DNA of 64,000 nucleotides from Myotis daubentonii. Lineage: Eukaryota; Chordata; Mammalia; Chiroptera; Vespertilionidae. Both the position numbers and the translations under genes were made by a program. The stretch is taken from NCBI RefSeq assembly GCF_963259705.1, contig NC_081844.1:107756965-107820964 (forward strand). Direction: 5' to 3'. Below the pieces are notes generated by a model, which had not been told where the DNA came from, did not search any database, and worked only from the letters and a program-made list of their open reading frames with translations. Shown in pieces: positions 10,392 through 21,925 of the stretch (position 1 is its first letter; each line of letters begins with the position of its first letter).

Positions 10392-10461
10392 GTACTAGCC
10401 TCTCGTTCCCTGTGGGTTCTGCAGGATAAAGGGAGGGAAGGGAAAGGAAGAGAAAGGAGGA

Positions 10462-10725
10462 AATTAGCCTTCAATGAACACCTGCTATATGTGAGGTACT
10501 TCGCCTGCATGAGCTCCCATAATCCTTATCACCTGGGACAAGGATCACTGTCCCTACTTCACAGAGGTGGAAACTGAGGCTCAGAGAAGCACAGGGCCTA
10601 CCCAAGGCCACGCAGCTAGAATGTGCGCCTGGCTCATAGGAGGCACTGGTCAAACAGTTGTTGAAGGAATGAATGAATGAACAAATGAAGGAACAGGAGG
10701 AGGGGTGAAAAGCCAGGCTTCGAGC
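10462..10725 (-). mobile_element. MIR SINE remnant with a GAAT-rich tail
   Basis: Reverse-oriented MIR: GAACACCTGCTATATGTGAG, ATAATCCTTATCACCTGGGA, ACTTCACAGAGGTGGAAACT and CAAGGCCACGCAGCTAGAAT. It is followed at about 10630-10690 by TTGTTGAAGGAATGAATGAA, a plus-sense L2/MIR-like tail from another fragment. Confidence 0.8.
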
Positions 10726-11094
10726 CCACGCTCTCGACACAACACTACACTGCCTCTTGGGAGAGATAGGTCAAGGTGTTTCCTTGACTGAGCCCACCCG
10801 TGAGGCTCAGACCAGAGCCTGGGGGTCCCTCATGCTGCAGCAGGAGTAGACTTGCTGGGGAAAGTGTGCCAGGCCTCAGGGAGGGAGGGGAAGGATTTGA
10901 GGGGATGCAATAGACATGAGTAGAGGAGTTGACTCCCAGCACCCTCTGCTGGGATGCATGACCTTGGCCGCGTCAGGGGACTCCTCTGAGCATCTCTACT
11001 CCCCTGTCCTAGCAGGTAAGCTCCCCCGTCCTGTGTATAGGGTGGTGACAGCCGCAGAGAGGTGAGGGTGTTCATGGACTCTCCTCGCAACCAC
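10726..11094. other. Mostly unique, faint MIR trace
   Basis: A decayed plus-sense MIR-like stretch (GCATGACCTTGGCCGCGTCA then CATCTCTACTC) lies at 10955-11060. CAGGTAAGC at 11014-11022 resembles a splice donor but has no coding context. Confidence 0.35.
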
Positions 11095-12160
11095 TGCCCC
11101 CCTGAGCCCACTCTTCCCCTCACTCCAAGACCCTGTCCTGGTGTCCCCTCCCTGCCCACCATGCCTTCGAGTCCCCCTACAGCTCCCTGTCCTCTCCCAG
11201 CCATCAGTGTGGCTGCTCCCCGAGCCTCCTCTTCTCACGGAGATTTCTCTGCTTCTGTGGCCTCGTCTATACCCTGAAGACTGACCTTCCCCAGAGACTT
11301 ATCTCTGAGCAGATCTGTATCTGGAGCCCAGACTCCTGGGAGCTTTCCCACTGCTGCCTCCACAGCGTCTCACCCTGAGCATGTCCACAACTACCCTTGA
11401 CCTTTCTCCCAGCACCGGCTCCTCTCCCGGGGTTCCCCTTCTCAGACTTTGGAGGCCGAGGGTCAGTGCTGGCATCCTCTCCACCTGCCCTGTCATGGCT
11501 CCATCCCACCGCCGACCCCTCCGTCAAGACCATGAGATGGCTCATGGGCCGCCCTCAGCATTCCCCACTCCCCTCCCTCCAGCCCACGCCCCACCCACAG
11601 CCCCAGTGCAAATGCAAACTGTCTATCCCATGGCCCACCTTTCAGTTCACGCACAAAGCTGTTTCCACAACTTGAAATGCTTTTCCTGCCCACAATCTCA
11701 GCTAACAGCACTTCTGGAGGAAGTCTTCCCTGACCCTGCCTGTAGGCCAGGCCTGACGCACACCCCCAGCACTGTCCTGGGAAGCGCTGGCGTCGCTGTG
11801 ATACATGGCTGTCTGTGATTTCCTGGCCCCTGTTCGCTCAGGAGGTCATGGGTTCTGCCTGTGTCTGTTTTTGTTGTTGTTTTAATGTTTTTATTTCAGA
11901 GAGGAAGGGAGAGGAAGAGAGAGATAGAAACATCAATGATGAGAGAGTCATTGATCAGCTGCCTCCTGCATGCCCCCTATTGGGGATTGAGCCCACAACC
12001 TGAACATGTGCCCTGATTGGGAATCAAACCATGACCTCCTGGTTCATGGCCACTGAGCCCCACAAAAGGCTGCCTGTGTCTGTTGGCCACTGTATGTCTC
12101 TAGACCCTAGAAGACTGTTTGGCACATAGTAGGAGCTTTAAGCAGCTTATCCGCCAATAC
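11095..12160 (+). mobile_element. L2 LINE fragment split by a VES SINE
   Basis: Plus-sense L2 phrases run through 11600-11815 (CTGTTTCCACAACTTGAAAT, GGAGGAAGTCTTCCCTGACC) and resume after the SINE at 12085-12160 (ATGTCTCTAGACCCTAGAAG, GTTTGGCACATAGTAGGAGC). The part before about 11350 is only loosely L2-like. The L2 predates the SINE. Confidence 0.7.
11870..12069 (-). mobile_element. VES SINE
   Basis: Reverse-oriented tRNA-derived bat SINE: a T-rich end, TTTATTTCAGAGAGGAAGGG, GCCTCCTGCATGCCCCCTAT, and CCCTGATTGGGAATCAAACC then CACTGAGCC. Perfect 15-bp target duplications CTGCCTGTGTCTGTT flank it at 11855-11869 and 12070-12084. It inserted into L2. A tRNA-related pol III box B region is present but mutated. 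Confidence 0.93.
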
Positions 12161-15100
12161 ACCAGAAGGCATGATTTCCCTGATGGCCGCAATTATCCAG
12201 TCTCTTAGCTGGATTCCTTCTGGGAGCCCCAGAATCCCCTCCTTGGAAGTTTTCCCCAGAGTCTAAGGCAGGTGGGTCTCTAAGCCATGGCCAAATCACT
12301 GGAGGCATAAGACTGGTCTGGCTGATCACAGATACAGCTGGTCAGGGCTGAGGGCAAGGTGCCCACACCCACCTGCCATCACAGCTACCCCCGCCCTTCT
12401 GGAGGCCTCTCGGTGCCTCTGCTGGCTGCAGAAGTGGGGCGCAGGCTGCCTGGAGGAGGAACATCTGTGGCGGCCCCCAAGTCCACAATCTGTGTTCCCA
12501 CCGTATTCCAATACAGCTATTGAAATGGATGCTGCCTGGCAGTGTTATTTCTTAACTTCCTGGTGAGGAAATACTCCCCAAACTTCATCTTCTGGTGCAT
12601 CTGGATTTAGAAAAAGAGTTATGATCAAATGCTGGAGTAAAGGATACCTTGGAAATTGCCCTAAAAAGTGAAGGAGTTCTCAGGAAACTAGGTTTCATCT
12701 TAAAACACCACATCAGAAACGACAGACAGGCTGGTCGGAAGAAGCTGGCCTTCATGCTGCTCACCTGGTGAGCCAGGTATGTGCCGCCGGCGCTCAGTGT
12801 CTGTGGAGGGGACTCTCTCTGAAGGTGTCAGCTTCAGAGGGGCCTTTGTTACGTGGGAGAAGAGACCGCTTTAAAATGGAAAACCTGTCAGTCAAAGAGG
12901 CCTGCAGTGGGGAGCAGGTGGGTGAGGTGCAGGGAAGAAATCAGGTCAAGGAAAATTCATGGATTCTGTGCAAGGACGCATCCCGAAGGCAGCAGTGAAG
13001 GGCCTGGAAAATGCAGGACGGGAGCTGACCAGAGTCAAGGTCACAGTTTGATAGCCACACTGTCAGCAGCGAGCAGGGTCCCCTGGGATGGAAGGGACCC
13101 TAAAGACACACAGCGATGAATTTGCACGGGGGGTGGGGGGTGGGGGGTGGAGACTGTGAGCGGCCACAGGGAAAGCTTACAGGAGCTGGTCTGCCTGAGT
13201 TCTAATGTGTTTCAGGAGGGAGGAGACACAGCCGTGGGAGGGGAGACCTGGGAGCAGCAGATTGATGGAGTCAATAGATGATGCTAAGCAGTTCTGTGTC
13301 CCCTGAAGTGTAACCCTGGGTGCCATGAATACGGGAGCACTTCTTGGGCACCCAGCCACGACGGGAAGCCTGGGAACCACAATTTCCAGAGTCCTGTTCC
13401 AGCAGTTGTAGATTGCACCAGTGGGAAGTGAAAGAGAAGCAAACCATTACTGCTAAGTAGGCTAAGGGGACGGCGGGAGGAGGGGAAGGGGCAGGGCAGG
13501 AGAGGGGCCACCACAGGGAGCTGCAGCCGGAAAGCAGGCTGGTCCCATGAGTAAGGGCTCCATCAGGAGGGGCTAAAATGCTGAGGTCTGTGTTCTGAAA
13601 AGATCTCTCAGACTCCAGTTTGGGGAATGGACTGGGAAGTAGGGAGAAGAGACAGGCAGAGTAGGTGTGAGCAGCCCCACTGCAGGGGAGGGTCAGCCAA
13701 CGCTAAACTCTACTGCACACCTTGGCCTCTGTCCTGGGAGCCAAGGAATTGACCTCCCTGCCCTCCAGACAGCGAGCTTGGACCTAAACATTACCGGGGA
13801 GTCAGGGAAGGACGGGCACGGGGCCAGTGCTAGGGTCGCCGAGGTCGGAAGCAAGGAGCAGTGTGTGCAGGGCGGGAGGGCGTGGGCCACAGCCGCCATG
13901 CGCTTCTAACGGGAGCTGTTCCTGGCACACACGGAGCCAGTCTGTGTTTAAGCTCAGGGTAGAGGCGGGGTGGGTGGTCCAGTAGCCCGGATGGAGGGGA
14001 TCCATTTGGAACCCCATCTGAGCTCAGTGGCTGCAACTCACCTTCACTTAGCCCACCCCTCCTGGTCCTGGCGGGGGGGCGGGGGGGGCGAGGGTTATCA
14101 TCTTCATTGTCCTTTTGAGGGAGCTCTTTCCAGGTCATTCAAGCAGGAAATGACAACAAGGACACACATCTCCCACCAGAATTCCCAAATCCCATGAGAA
14201 TTCCAATCATTTCAGTGATAATTCAGGAACCTCCAACAGTCGCTAACAGCTGCAGAGTGACTGGGAGGAGGCCCCTGCCCCTGCCAGCAGCCCTATGGGG
14301 GCTCATCATTCATTATTTTGGAGGTCCCTGCAAATGTTGGTGCCATGTCCCTGACCTCCCTACTTGGGGTCACACAGCACAGCATGTTTCTCACGCCCCG
14401 AGATGCCACTGTGCAAGCCAGAGGCCTGGCTGGGCCACATCCCTCACTGCCTGGGGCACTGCCAAGGCTCTTGTGCCTGTCGGGCCTGGCAGGAAATGAA
14501 GCCCCAGAGGGGCGTGCACGCCCACATAAACCTGCCTTTCACTTTCAACTGACATTTACATGTAGGCGCCCCTTGCTGCGCCCACAGGGGCAGAGGCCGA
14601 GTGAACGTAGTCTTCTCCGCCAGGTAGTGGTTTGCACACCCACCAACAAGAGCCTGAACAGGGACACAAAGTCCAAGTGGCAGAGCCAGGGTTCGAACCC
14701 AGAGTCTCTGGTCTCCAAATTCCTATCTTTTTTCTCCTTCATGTTATGAAATTAATTTTTAAGGATTAAGCGACATAAAGATACAGCCTCTCTTCAAAAG
14801 TGTGACATTGTGGAGGGAGCCAGGGCTCCTTGTCGACCTCTCCCCATCTGCCTCCCTAGGGTCTTCCCAGAGGCAGCCATGCTCCCAGGCTGCTGAATGG
14901 GATGTGTCCCGTTTTCTTTGGTTGTCAACATGAATGTTACACTGCATCTAAAAAACTGACCTCAACCACTTCTCTCCGAGGTCCACGCACATTGGCACAT
15001 GAAGGCCCCCTGCATCAGCTGTGGCCACAGAGGGTGTTCTGTGGTCTCAGCACCCCACCGTTCCTTTAGCTGTCCCCCTGGCCATGCACATTTAGAAATT

Positions 15101-15188
15101 ATAAGTCATTTCTAATTTTCAGCTGTTTCAACACTGGTACGCTGATCATATGACAATGCTTCCTTGTGTACGTGTGCAAGTGGATTTT
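12161..15188. other. Mostly unique sequence
   Basis: Three kilobases with little recognised. A reverse MIR fragment lies at about 14640-14735 (CAAGTGGCAGAGCCAGGGTT then CGAACCCAGAGTCTCTGGTC). G-runs occur at 13128-13150 and 14070-14090. Open frames at 13830-14138 and 14318-14749 overlap others on the opposite strand and lack splice support. Confidence 0.45.
13128..13150 (+). repeat. (GGGGGGT)n G-run repeat
   Basis: Three six-G runs separated by single T, then GG. This can fold as a G-quadruplex on the plus strand. Confidence 0.85.
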
Positions 15189-15897
15189 GGTGGTGGTGGA
15201 GGTGGTGGTGATGGTGGAGGTGGTGGTGGTGGTGGAGGTGGTGGTGATGGTGGAGGTGCTGGTGGAGGTGGTGGTGGTGGTGGAGGTGGTGGTGGTGGTG
15301 GAGGTGGTGGTGATGGTGGAGGTGGTGGTGGTGGTGGAGGTGGTGGTGATGGTGGAGGTGGTGGTGGAGGTGGTGGAGGTGGTGGTGGTGGTGGTGGTGG
15401 TGGAGGTGGTGGTGGTGGTGGTGGTGGTGGTGGTGGTGGTGGAGGTGGTGGTGGTGGAGGTGGTGGTGGTGGAGGTGGTGGTGGTGGTGGTGGTGGAGGT
15501 GGTGGTGGAGGTGGTGGTGGTGGTGGTGGTGGAGGTGGTGGTGGTGGTGGTGGTGGTGGTGGTGGAGGTGGTGGAGGTGGTGGTGGTGGTGGTGGTGGTG
15601 GTGGTGGTGGTGGAGGTGGTGGTGGAGGTGGTGGTGGTGGAGGTGGTGGTGGTGGTGGTGGTGGTGGTGGTGGAGGTGGTGGAGGTGGTGGTGGTGGTGG
15701 TGGTGGTGGTGGTGGTGGTGGTGGTGGAGGTGGTGGTGGAGGTGGTGGTGGTGGTGGTGGAGGTGGTGGTGGTGGTGGAGGTGGTGGTGGTGGAGGTGGT
15801 GGTGGTGGAGGTGGTGGTGATAGTGGTGGTGGTGGTGGTGGTGGTGGTGGAGGTGGTCGAAGTGGTGGTGGAGGTGGTGGAGGTGGTGGTGGTGTGG
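15189..15897 (+). repeat. GGT/GGA trinucleotide array, about 700 bp
   Basis: The plus strand is almost only GGT with GGA at irregular but patterned spacing (TGGTGGTGGAGG motifs) and rare GAT, GCT or CGA variants near the edges (15208, 15248, 15821, 15858). The lack of stop codons gives long false open frames of poly-Gly, Val-rich, Thr-rich, His-rich and Pro-rich type; none is a gene. The array is G-rich on one strand with runs of two G, so two-tier quadruplexes are plausible. Its length and composition suggest instability and assembly difficulty. Confidence 0.97.
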
Positions 15898-17379
15898 TGC
15901 ATGTGTGTGAGTGTGCTTGTAGGCATGTGTGGTTAGCATGCCAGCAAGTGTAATTCTGGATGTAGGGTAGCTGTTGCTGAATGGCCCTCCTGAGAGGCAC
16001 TGGTTCAAGCTCCCACTAACAGCACCAGAGGTTGGGGGCTGGCTCCCTACAGCCCCATCAGCCCACTTGTGTTTTTTCTTCCTGTGCCTTCTTTCATCCC
16101 CTGGAGACTAGAATATTCCTTTGAGAGATGGCCTACCTCCAGTGAGTGTGGGACAGAACACTGAGGCAGAAGAAATTCTCAGAACCCTGCTTAGGCTCAC
16201 CCCAGGCATTCCATGAGCTCCGCCAAGTCACGCCATCCTCCTGGAGGTCTCTGTGTGGGAAGCCGGCCCTGCCCAAGTCACACAGTTGGGGAGAGGCTGC
16301 GTCAACTAACAACAGCCACAGTCGTGCTGTGTAACAAACATCCACGAACCCTCGGCATATGACGGTAACCCTTTATTTAGCCCAAAATCTGTCCCTGCCC
16401 TACTTCCTAGAATAGCCCATCACTTCCTCCTGGGTGTGTCCTCTGTCACAGGACACATCTCATGCATCACAGATTCAGACATGTTCAGGGGCCGTAGGAA
16501 GTTCACTGGCATGCGGCAACAGAACAAGGCAGATGGCGGTTATCCCTGCTGCTGGCCTTTGCCCGACCCGGGCTAATGACCAACCCTCTGAGTGCCACTC
16601 GGCCAGAAGAAGCTGCAGCAACTCCAAGGCACTGTGACATTGCTCCATGGGCTGTGGGGCCGGATCCTCCCTTTTTAGGAGAAGCCATAAATCTGGGTTC
16701 TATTGGCAACATCGGATGAGCTGACATTTGTAGAGATCTCAGAGAGGTGCCAGACACATAGCTGATGCTGTAGAAGTGTTCAAATAGATGGATGAATAGA
16801 TGGGTGGTTAGATAGGTAGGTAGGTAGATAGGTAAGTAGCTAGCTAGATCTTTGAAAAGTTGGCAAAAAAATTTTAAGCCACTGTACAGACAAAACCAAG
16901 CCTTTTCACAGGCCACATGTGACCAGAAGGCTGCCAGTTCTTGGCCTCAGATACAGGAGAAGTGCCCTGTTACCTGGGACAGCCCTTGGAGGAAAGAGTG
17001 GGTATGTGGCATGTGGCCTCCCACTCACAGACACACCACTGAGGATGCCCCAACCCCCTACACTCCCAGCCCTCCCTGCTCCCCCATCCCTCTGGGCAGG
17101 GTGGGGAGGGTAGGAGAGGGCAAAGGAGAAAAAGCACAGAGAGAACGTGAATCACCTTGTCTTCATCATGGTTTCTCTGCTGTACTTAAGAGATTCAAAG
17201 AGCTTCCCACTCCTTAGAAAGGGTCTTCAATGTTCCCACCTCCATTACCACCACCTACTGGCAGCGCCCTGGATCAGGAGTTGCTATGGCTTTCTTGAGC
17301 CCCTAATTGCTTTCCAGTCCCCATTCTCTCCTCCCTGAATATGTCTGGCCACCTCACTGAGCCCCCCAAGGGCACCCCA
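15898..17379. other. Mostly unique sequence
   Basis: A possible reverse MLT1-like LTR end begins at about 16326 (GCTGTGTAACAAACATCCAC) but decays within about 70 bp. A decayed GATA/GGTA-type tetranucleotide patch is at 16784-16850. No gene is recognised. Confidence 0.4.
16784..16850 (+). repeat. Degenerate tetranucleotide repeat
   Basis: GATGGATGAATAGATGGGTG followed by several TAGG and TAGA units. An interrupted, aged microsatellite. Confidence 0.8.
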
Positions 17380-17605
17380 GTGTGAGTGTAAAACGGTGTC
17401 TGCCTGGCCTTGAAATCCGGCTGTGTGAACAAGTTACTGTCCCTCCTCGCACACCAGTTTCCTCACCCATGAAATGGGGGTAATTACAGCATCTCCCAGG
17501 GTTGCTGGAGGACTCGGGAGACTGTGCTGTGAGGTGATTAGAACAATGCAATAAAAGTGCTGGTCCACTGTGACACTCAATAAACGTCAACCAGTCACAG
17601 CTAAA
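17380..17605 (+). mobile_element. MIR SINE, near full length
   Basis: CCGGCTGTGTGAACAAGTTA, ACCAGTTTCCTCACCCATGA, AATGGGGGTAATTACAGCAT and a terminal CACTCAATAAACGTCAACC keep the MIR order. Confidence 0.85.
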
Positions 17606-17619
17606 ACGCAAGTCTGAGC

Positions 17620-18115
17620 ACTCTTCGGCATAAACACCTGTGTGGCTCCCATCACCTGTGGATAGAGACTGGGATCCCTGGCTTGGCCTTCCCGGCCCTG
17701 CCTGACCTAAGCCACGTTATCTCTCCCTGCTCCCAGGTGGACAGAGGTTCCAGCCATGAGACGTACACATCCTACTCTGAATGGCGGTGCATTTTGAGTC
17801 TTGTCAGTCCTGAGCCTCCCAAATGCCAATCCCTGCCAGGGTACGCGGTTCCCGGCTGGGAAATCTCTCCCATCCTGAGCTCAGTCCAGGACCTGAGACC
17901 AAATCAGGGCTGCTCTGGACACCCAGTGTCCCATAGGGCCTTAGGGACAGAGCTCATTCTGAGTTTACTCCCAGCTCTTTTCCCGGGGACCCCGTGTGCA
18001 TCTGCTGCAGGGGCTGAGCCTGACGGCACTGTGAGTGACAGACCAGCCCGCTCCAGCACTTGTCTTCTCATCCTGCGACAGTGGTACTCTGAGCACATTT
18101 TTCTTTACGCTATTT
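17620..18115 (+). mobile_element. Likely L2 LINE fragment
   Basis: Loose plus-sense L2 features: CTTGGCCTTCCCGGCCCTGC then CTGACCTAAGCCACGTTATC, which matches the CTACAAGGCCCTGCATGATCTGG-type region of L2 only in outline. Decay is strong, so this is a tentative call. Confidence 0.45.
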
Positions 18116-19084
18116 TTACCCTAAACTCCTTTCCAAGAAGAGGGTCTTTATCATGAACTGGGCCCCTTTGTTCTGTGGAGCACCTGGAGGAATCTGAAAA
18201 TGCTCTCATCTGCATGATGGCAGGAGAACAATGTGGAGTTCCTGAGGCAAGCGTCTGGGGTGGCAGACGGTGAGGAGGAGGGATGGGAAGAGAGGAAGGA
18301 GACAAGAGCCACTAAGATGGGGACCCGCACAATCCCAAAATGACACTGAGGAAAAGGGATGCCCGGCGTGCGTTTTAGACGGTGCGATGTAAACCCTCCC
18401 CACCTCTCCTCCTACAAAAAGGCCTCCAGGAGAGTCCACTGTACTCATGAATATTTTGTAGGAGTGGCTTTTGGGGGGAATGTGGGAAGGGGTGGAGTTT
18501 CACATCTGGGTGGACATGGAACTCAATGGAAGGGGCCCTAGAGGAGGCGGGTGTCCAGAGGCAAAGGAGACCAGGAGGGTCCGTGAATTTTAGCCCTTCA
18601 GAAAGTCACCAGTTTCGGGAAAGGCTGCGGACTTCCCAGAGGGTGGGGAATCCGTGGGATCAAACCAACCTTGTCCAGCTCTCAAGAGACTGGGAGGCCT
18701 CAGATGTCATTTTTTTTACATAGGTTAATAAAATCTACCTTGTAGGTTGCAGTGAGGAGTAAAAAAGTGATTAATAAGAGCATCGGATGGATACATGGAG
18801 ACACGATTACTTGAGGGGGCTTTTCTTCATGGTTACTCCTCAACGAAAGTTCTCCACTGAAACACATCCCTAAAGACAGGCCCAGCCCAGGCCAATTTAT
18901 AGCTTGAGGCAGCCAGCCAGGGTATGGAGCCCTGACACATTGTAGAGATAAACCACAAACATGTTAACTCAGGTTTCCAGAACCACTCTTCTGGCAAAAT
19001 GTGCACTGACCACTATGCTTGCAACAAAGTAAATGGCACCCTCTTACAGGATTTTAAAAAAATCTCTTGTTGTGCTAACCCTTC
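18116..19084. other. Unique sequence
   Basis: No repeat or exon is recognised in about 1 kb. The 157-codon open frame ending just upstream at 18156 is confined to probable L2 DNA. Confidence 0.4.
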
Positions 19085-19345
19085 TCTGTTTCTTTTCTTA
19101 ATTGAGATATAACTCATATACCCTAAAATCTACCTTTTAAAAGCAGACAACTCAGTACTTTTCAGTATATTCACAAAGCGGTGCAAGCTTCACCACTGTC
19201 TAATTCCAGAACATTTTCATCGTAGCAAACAGAAACCTCAGACCCACTGGCAGCCACTCCCCCAGCCCCAGGCAACCACTGATCTTTCTGTCTCCATGGG
19301 TTTGCCTATAGTTTGGACATTTTGCCGTATTCACATGCAGTCAGG
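19085..19345 (-). mobile_element. L1M 3' UTR fragment
   Basis: The plus strand reads AATTGAGATATAACTCATAT, then CATTTTCATCGTAGCAAACA and CCCAGGCAACCACTGATCTT, the well-known antisense 3' region of old mammalian L1. Confidence 0.8.
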
Positions 19346-19679
19346 GTAAGCTCGGAGTCCACAGTGGCATCTGCTGAAATTCAGAAACCCAGGTGTTCCT
19401 GCTGCTCACCCATAAAATGTGAACTAAAGCTTCTGACTGTGCCTCCCAAAGAGCTGTTTGATTTGGAAATGCCCCAGAGGCAGCCTGAGGGAGGAACAGC
19501 CACCGCCATAAAACAGGAAATATTTGGCCGAGTATTTTCAGAACACTGACTCCACTGGGGCCAGAGAATGAAGGAGTAAGTGAATTTCTTTCTGTATCTA
19601 GTTTTTTATTAACAGAAAAATCCGTTCCTCCTGATCCTACGGAATAGATGTTGAACCGAGATTGAAAGACGTAGATCTG

Positions 19680-19906
19680 GCCCTAACCGGTTTGGCTCAG
19701 TGGATAGAGCGTCAGCCTTCGGACTCAAGGGTCCCAGGTTTGATTCCAGTCAAGGGCATGTATCTTGGTTGCGGGCACGTCCCCAGTAGGGAGTGTGCAG
19801 GAGGCAGCTGATCAATGTTTCTCTCTCATCAATGTTTCTAACTCTCTATCCCTCTCCCTTCCTCTCTGTAAAAAATCAATAAAATATTTTTTTTAAAAAA
19901 AGAAAA
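19680..19906 (+). mobile_element. VES SINE, full length
   Basis: The best preserved SINE in the window. Head CCCTAACCGGTTTGGCTCAG then GATAGAGCGTCAGCC (tRNA-like box A region), GGTTTGATTCCAGTCAAGGG (box B region), CATGTATCTTGGTTGCGGGC, the pyrimidine-rich TCCCTCTCCCTTCCTCTCTG and an A-rich tail. Perfect 16-bp target duplications GAAAGACGTAGATCTG lie at 19664-19679 and 19907-19922, indicating a fairly recent insertion by L1 machinery. Confidence 0.97.
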
Positions 19907-19922
19907 GAAAGACGTAGATCTG

Positions 19923-21735
19923 AAGGGGAAGCTAAACTATTTACCTGCCTGGGCACCCACGTGCCTAGGTCCAGCCCTGGCCCCAGCAAGGACTTGCTCA
20001 GTAAAGCCCTTTCCAATGGTTCAGAAAATGTACCCAAACTTGGGAATAAGGGTGACAGCATGTCATCCGGGTGTCACATGAGATTGTGACCTGGCCGAGA
20101 CTGTTTGATTCTCTAAGGGACCATCCCCTTCTCCGATTTCCTATTTACTATTGATTAGGAACCAGACTCTGCAAAGTTCCATGTTAAGTTGTAGAAAACT
20201 GATGAGTTGTGAATGATTTTCTTTTGGTCAAGTAGAAATACAAAGGATTCCTGTCCAGTAGGACAGATAACACCAAAGTTTCAGTTCATTGCCCCTGTAG
20301 GACACTGGCCAGTCTGTGTGTAACTTAGCGATCTTATTTCAAGATTCTTCCTCCCCAGATGTACAACTGACTCTCAGACACTGCCATCCTGCTTATTCCC
20401 TCACGAATGGGTTAAATTAACCTCTGTCACATGTTGACCACATACGTGTATGACTCAGGTTTTTAGTCTTTTAAAAAATGTGCTTTGACAAAATCCCGAG
20501 TTTCTAACAGCAGCCAGTGAGCAAGGAAGCCCCCTGCTGGCAGGGCCATTCTATCCACCAGACTCTATGAGCACAAGCTTTTCCAAGCCCTGCAAAGATA
20601 TTTGGGGCCTGGGGGAAAAAATTCAGAGCCTCCAAAACATAAAAAGAAAAATGTAAATTAAAAAAAAAAGAATAAATGCTTAGATAAATGTCTACAAAAT
20701 ACAACCTTTTATATGCCTACCAAGTATAACTTGTCAACCATAGCTCATGATTACTTTAAGATTATTTTTAATATGGGACATTCTCAGTGGTCACAACTGA
20801 TGCAGGGAATTCTTCAAGACAAAAGGAGAAGGGATATTCTGTGTATCAGTTTCACTGACCGCGAGATGGAAATAAAAGTATTTCTTGGGGCCATTCTCTT
20901 GAAGAGGCAAGTGGTCCCATCTGCCCTGTTTCCGAGAAGAGATTGACTGTCGTCGCTTACAGAAACCCAGGTCCACCTGCCAAACTCGCCTGGGCTCCCT
21001 AGGACCTGGTGAGAGAGGACAGGCACACTTCATGCCCGCCCAGACACTGTTCCATCGCTCTGTGGTCCCGTGCCATGTTTCAGGGCCGCTGGGATGGGCT
21101 GGGGCCTTGACACAAGTTAGCTGCCCATCTGAGCAACAAGAGACCACCTCACTTTTTGCCCAACCCACCCAACGTCACGGGAAATGTACCAATAGGAGTC
21201 TCCTTCTGCCACCAGATGACCACAGTCATCACCTGGTTTGGCTTCACTGAATCCTTCCTGCAGGCTGTGAGGACCTGGCACTAAACAATACTAAGGACGT
21301 CCTGGTTTTGAGCACCTTCCAGGTAATCAGTCACTGGTTGGTATCCATGGTAACCCTTCAGGGCAAAAAAGAAGGGGCCCCGTAGGGATTTCAAATCTCC
21401 ATGTTAACAAGGTCACAGATTATTTTTTTAAAGATCTAAATAATCCAGAAGTATCCATGTGGTCCACTATAGACAGCAAGTGAAGTGTAAAAGCATCACC
21501 TGTTTCAAGCACAGGAAACTCTGAACCAGACCAAAATCCCTCTTCCAGGCACAGGGTGGGCATTAAGGCTCCCGTCCTCACTTCTCTGAAACTGTCGTCA
21601 GGCCCGTATCACTGTATACAAAGCCAAGTTCTACTTTGACCCAAAATAAAAGAAGAAAGCAAATACATAAACTGTGAGCCTCAAGGTTTTTACTAAGAAA
21701 GACCCTCACCCTCTTGGCCTCAAAACCCTGAGATC
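19923..21735. other. Unique sequence
   Basis: No repeat or exon recognised with confidence. An A-run lies at 20660-20671. The 125-codon minus-strand open frame at 20791-21168 overlaps others and has no coding support. Confidence 0.4.
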
Positions 21736-21739
21736 AGAA

Positions 21740-21925
21740 TTCTAGCTGTAGTTCAAGTTCTAAGGGGTCCTTGGGGCCGGTGACTTATTCATTTGTACCT
21801 CAGTTTCCCCATCTGTAAAATGGGCCTGGCCATTAGTTTAAGGATCAAGTCAGGATGGAATGAGATAATGAATCTAAAGTGTCCAATACCTATTGAGTGC
21901 CTGGTAAACATTTGCTCTAAAAAGT
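21740..21925 (+). mobile_element. MIR SINE remnant
   Basis: GGTGACTTATTCATTTGTAC, CTCAGTTTCCCCATCTGTAA, AATGGGCCTGGCCATTAGTT and a TTGAGTGCCTGGTAAACATT-like end. Confidence 0.85.

Noticed and set aside
11005..11025. CAGGTAAGC splice-donor-like site
   Set aside because: No coding frame or acceptor to pair with, and it lies in decayed MIR-like sequence.
15099..16008. Four long overlapping frames of 256-298 residues rich in Thr, His, Pro, Gly or Val
   Set aside because: All are translations of one GGT/GGA array that lacks stop codons on both strands. No exon structure or complexity.
16325..16640. Possible reverse MLT1 LTR
   Set aside because: Only the first 60-70 bp resembles the LTR end; the remainder could not be followed.
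19680..19760. tRNA-like sequence with box A and box B resemblance
   Set aside because: It is the head of a VES SINE, not a tRNA gene; no intact cloverleaf was traced. The same applies to the other VES copies.
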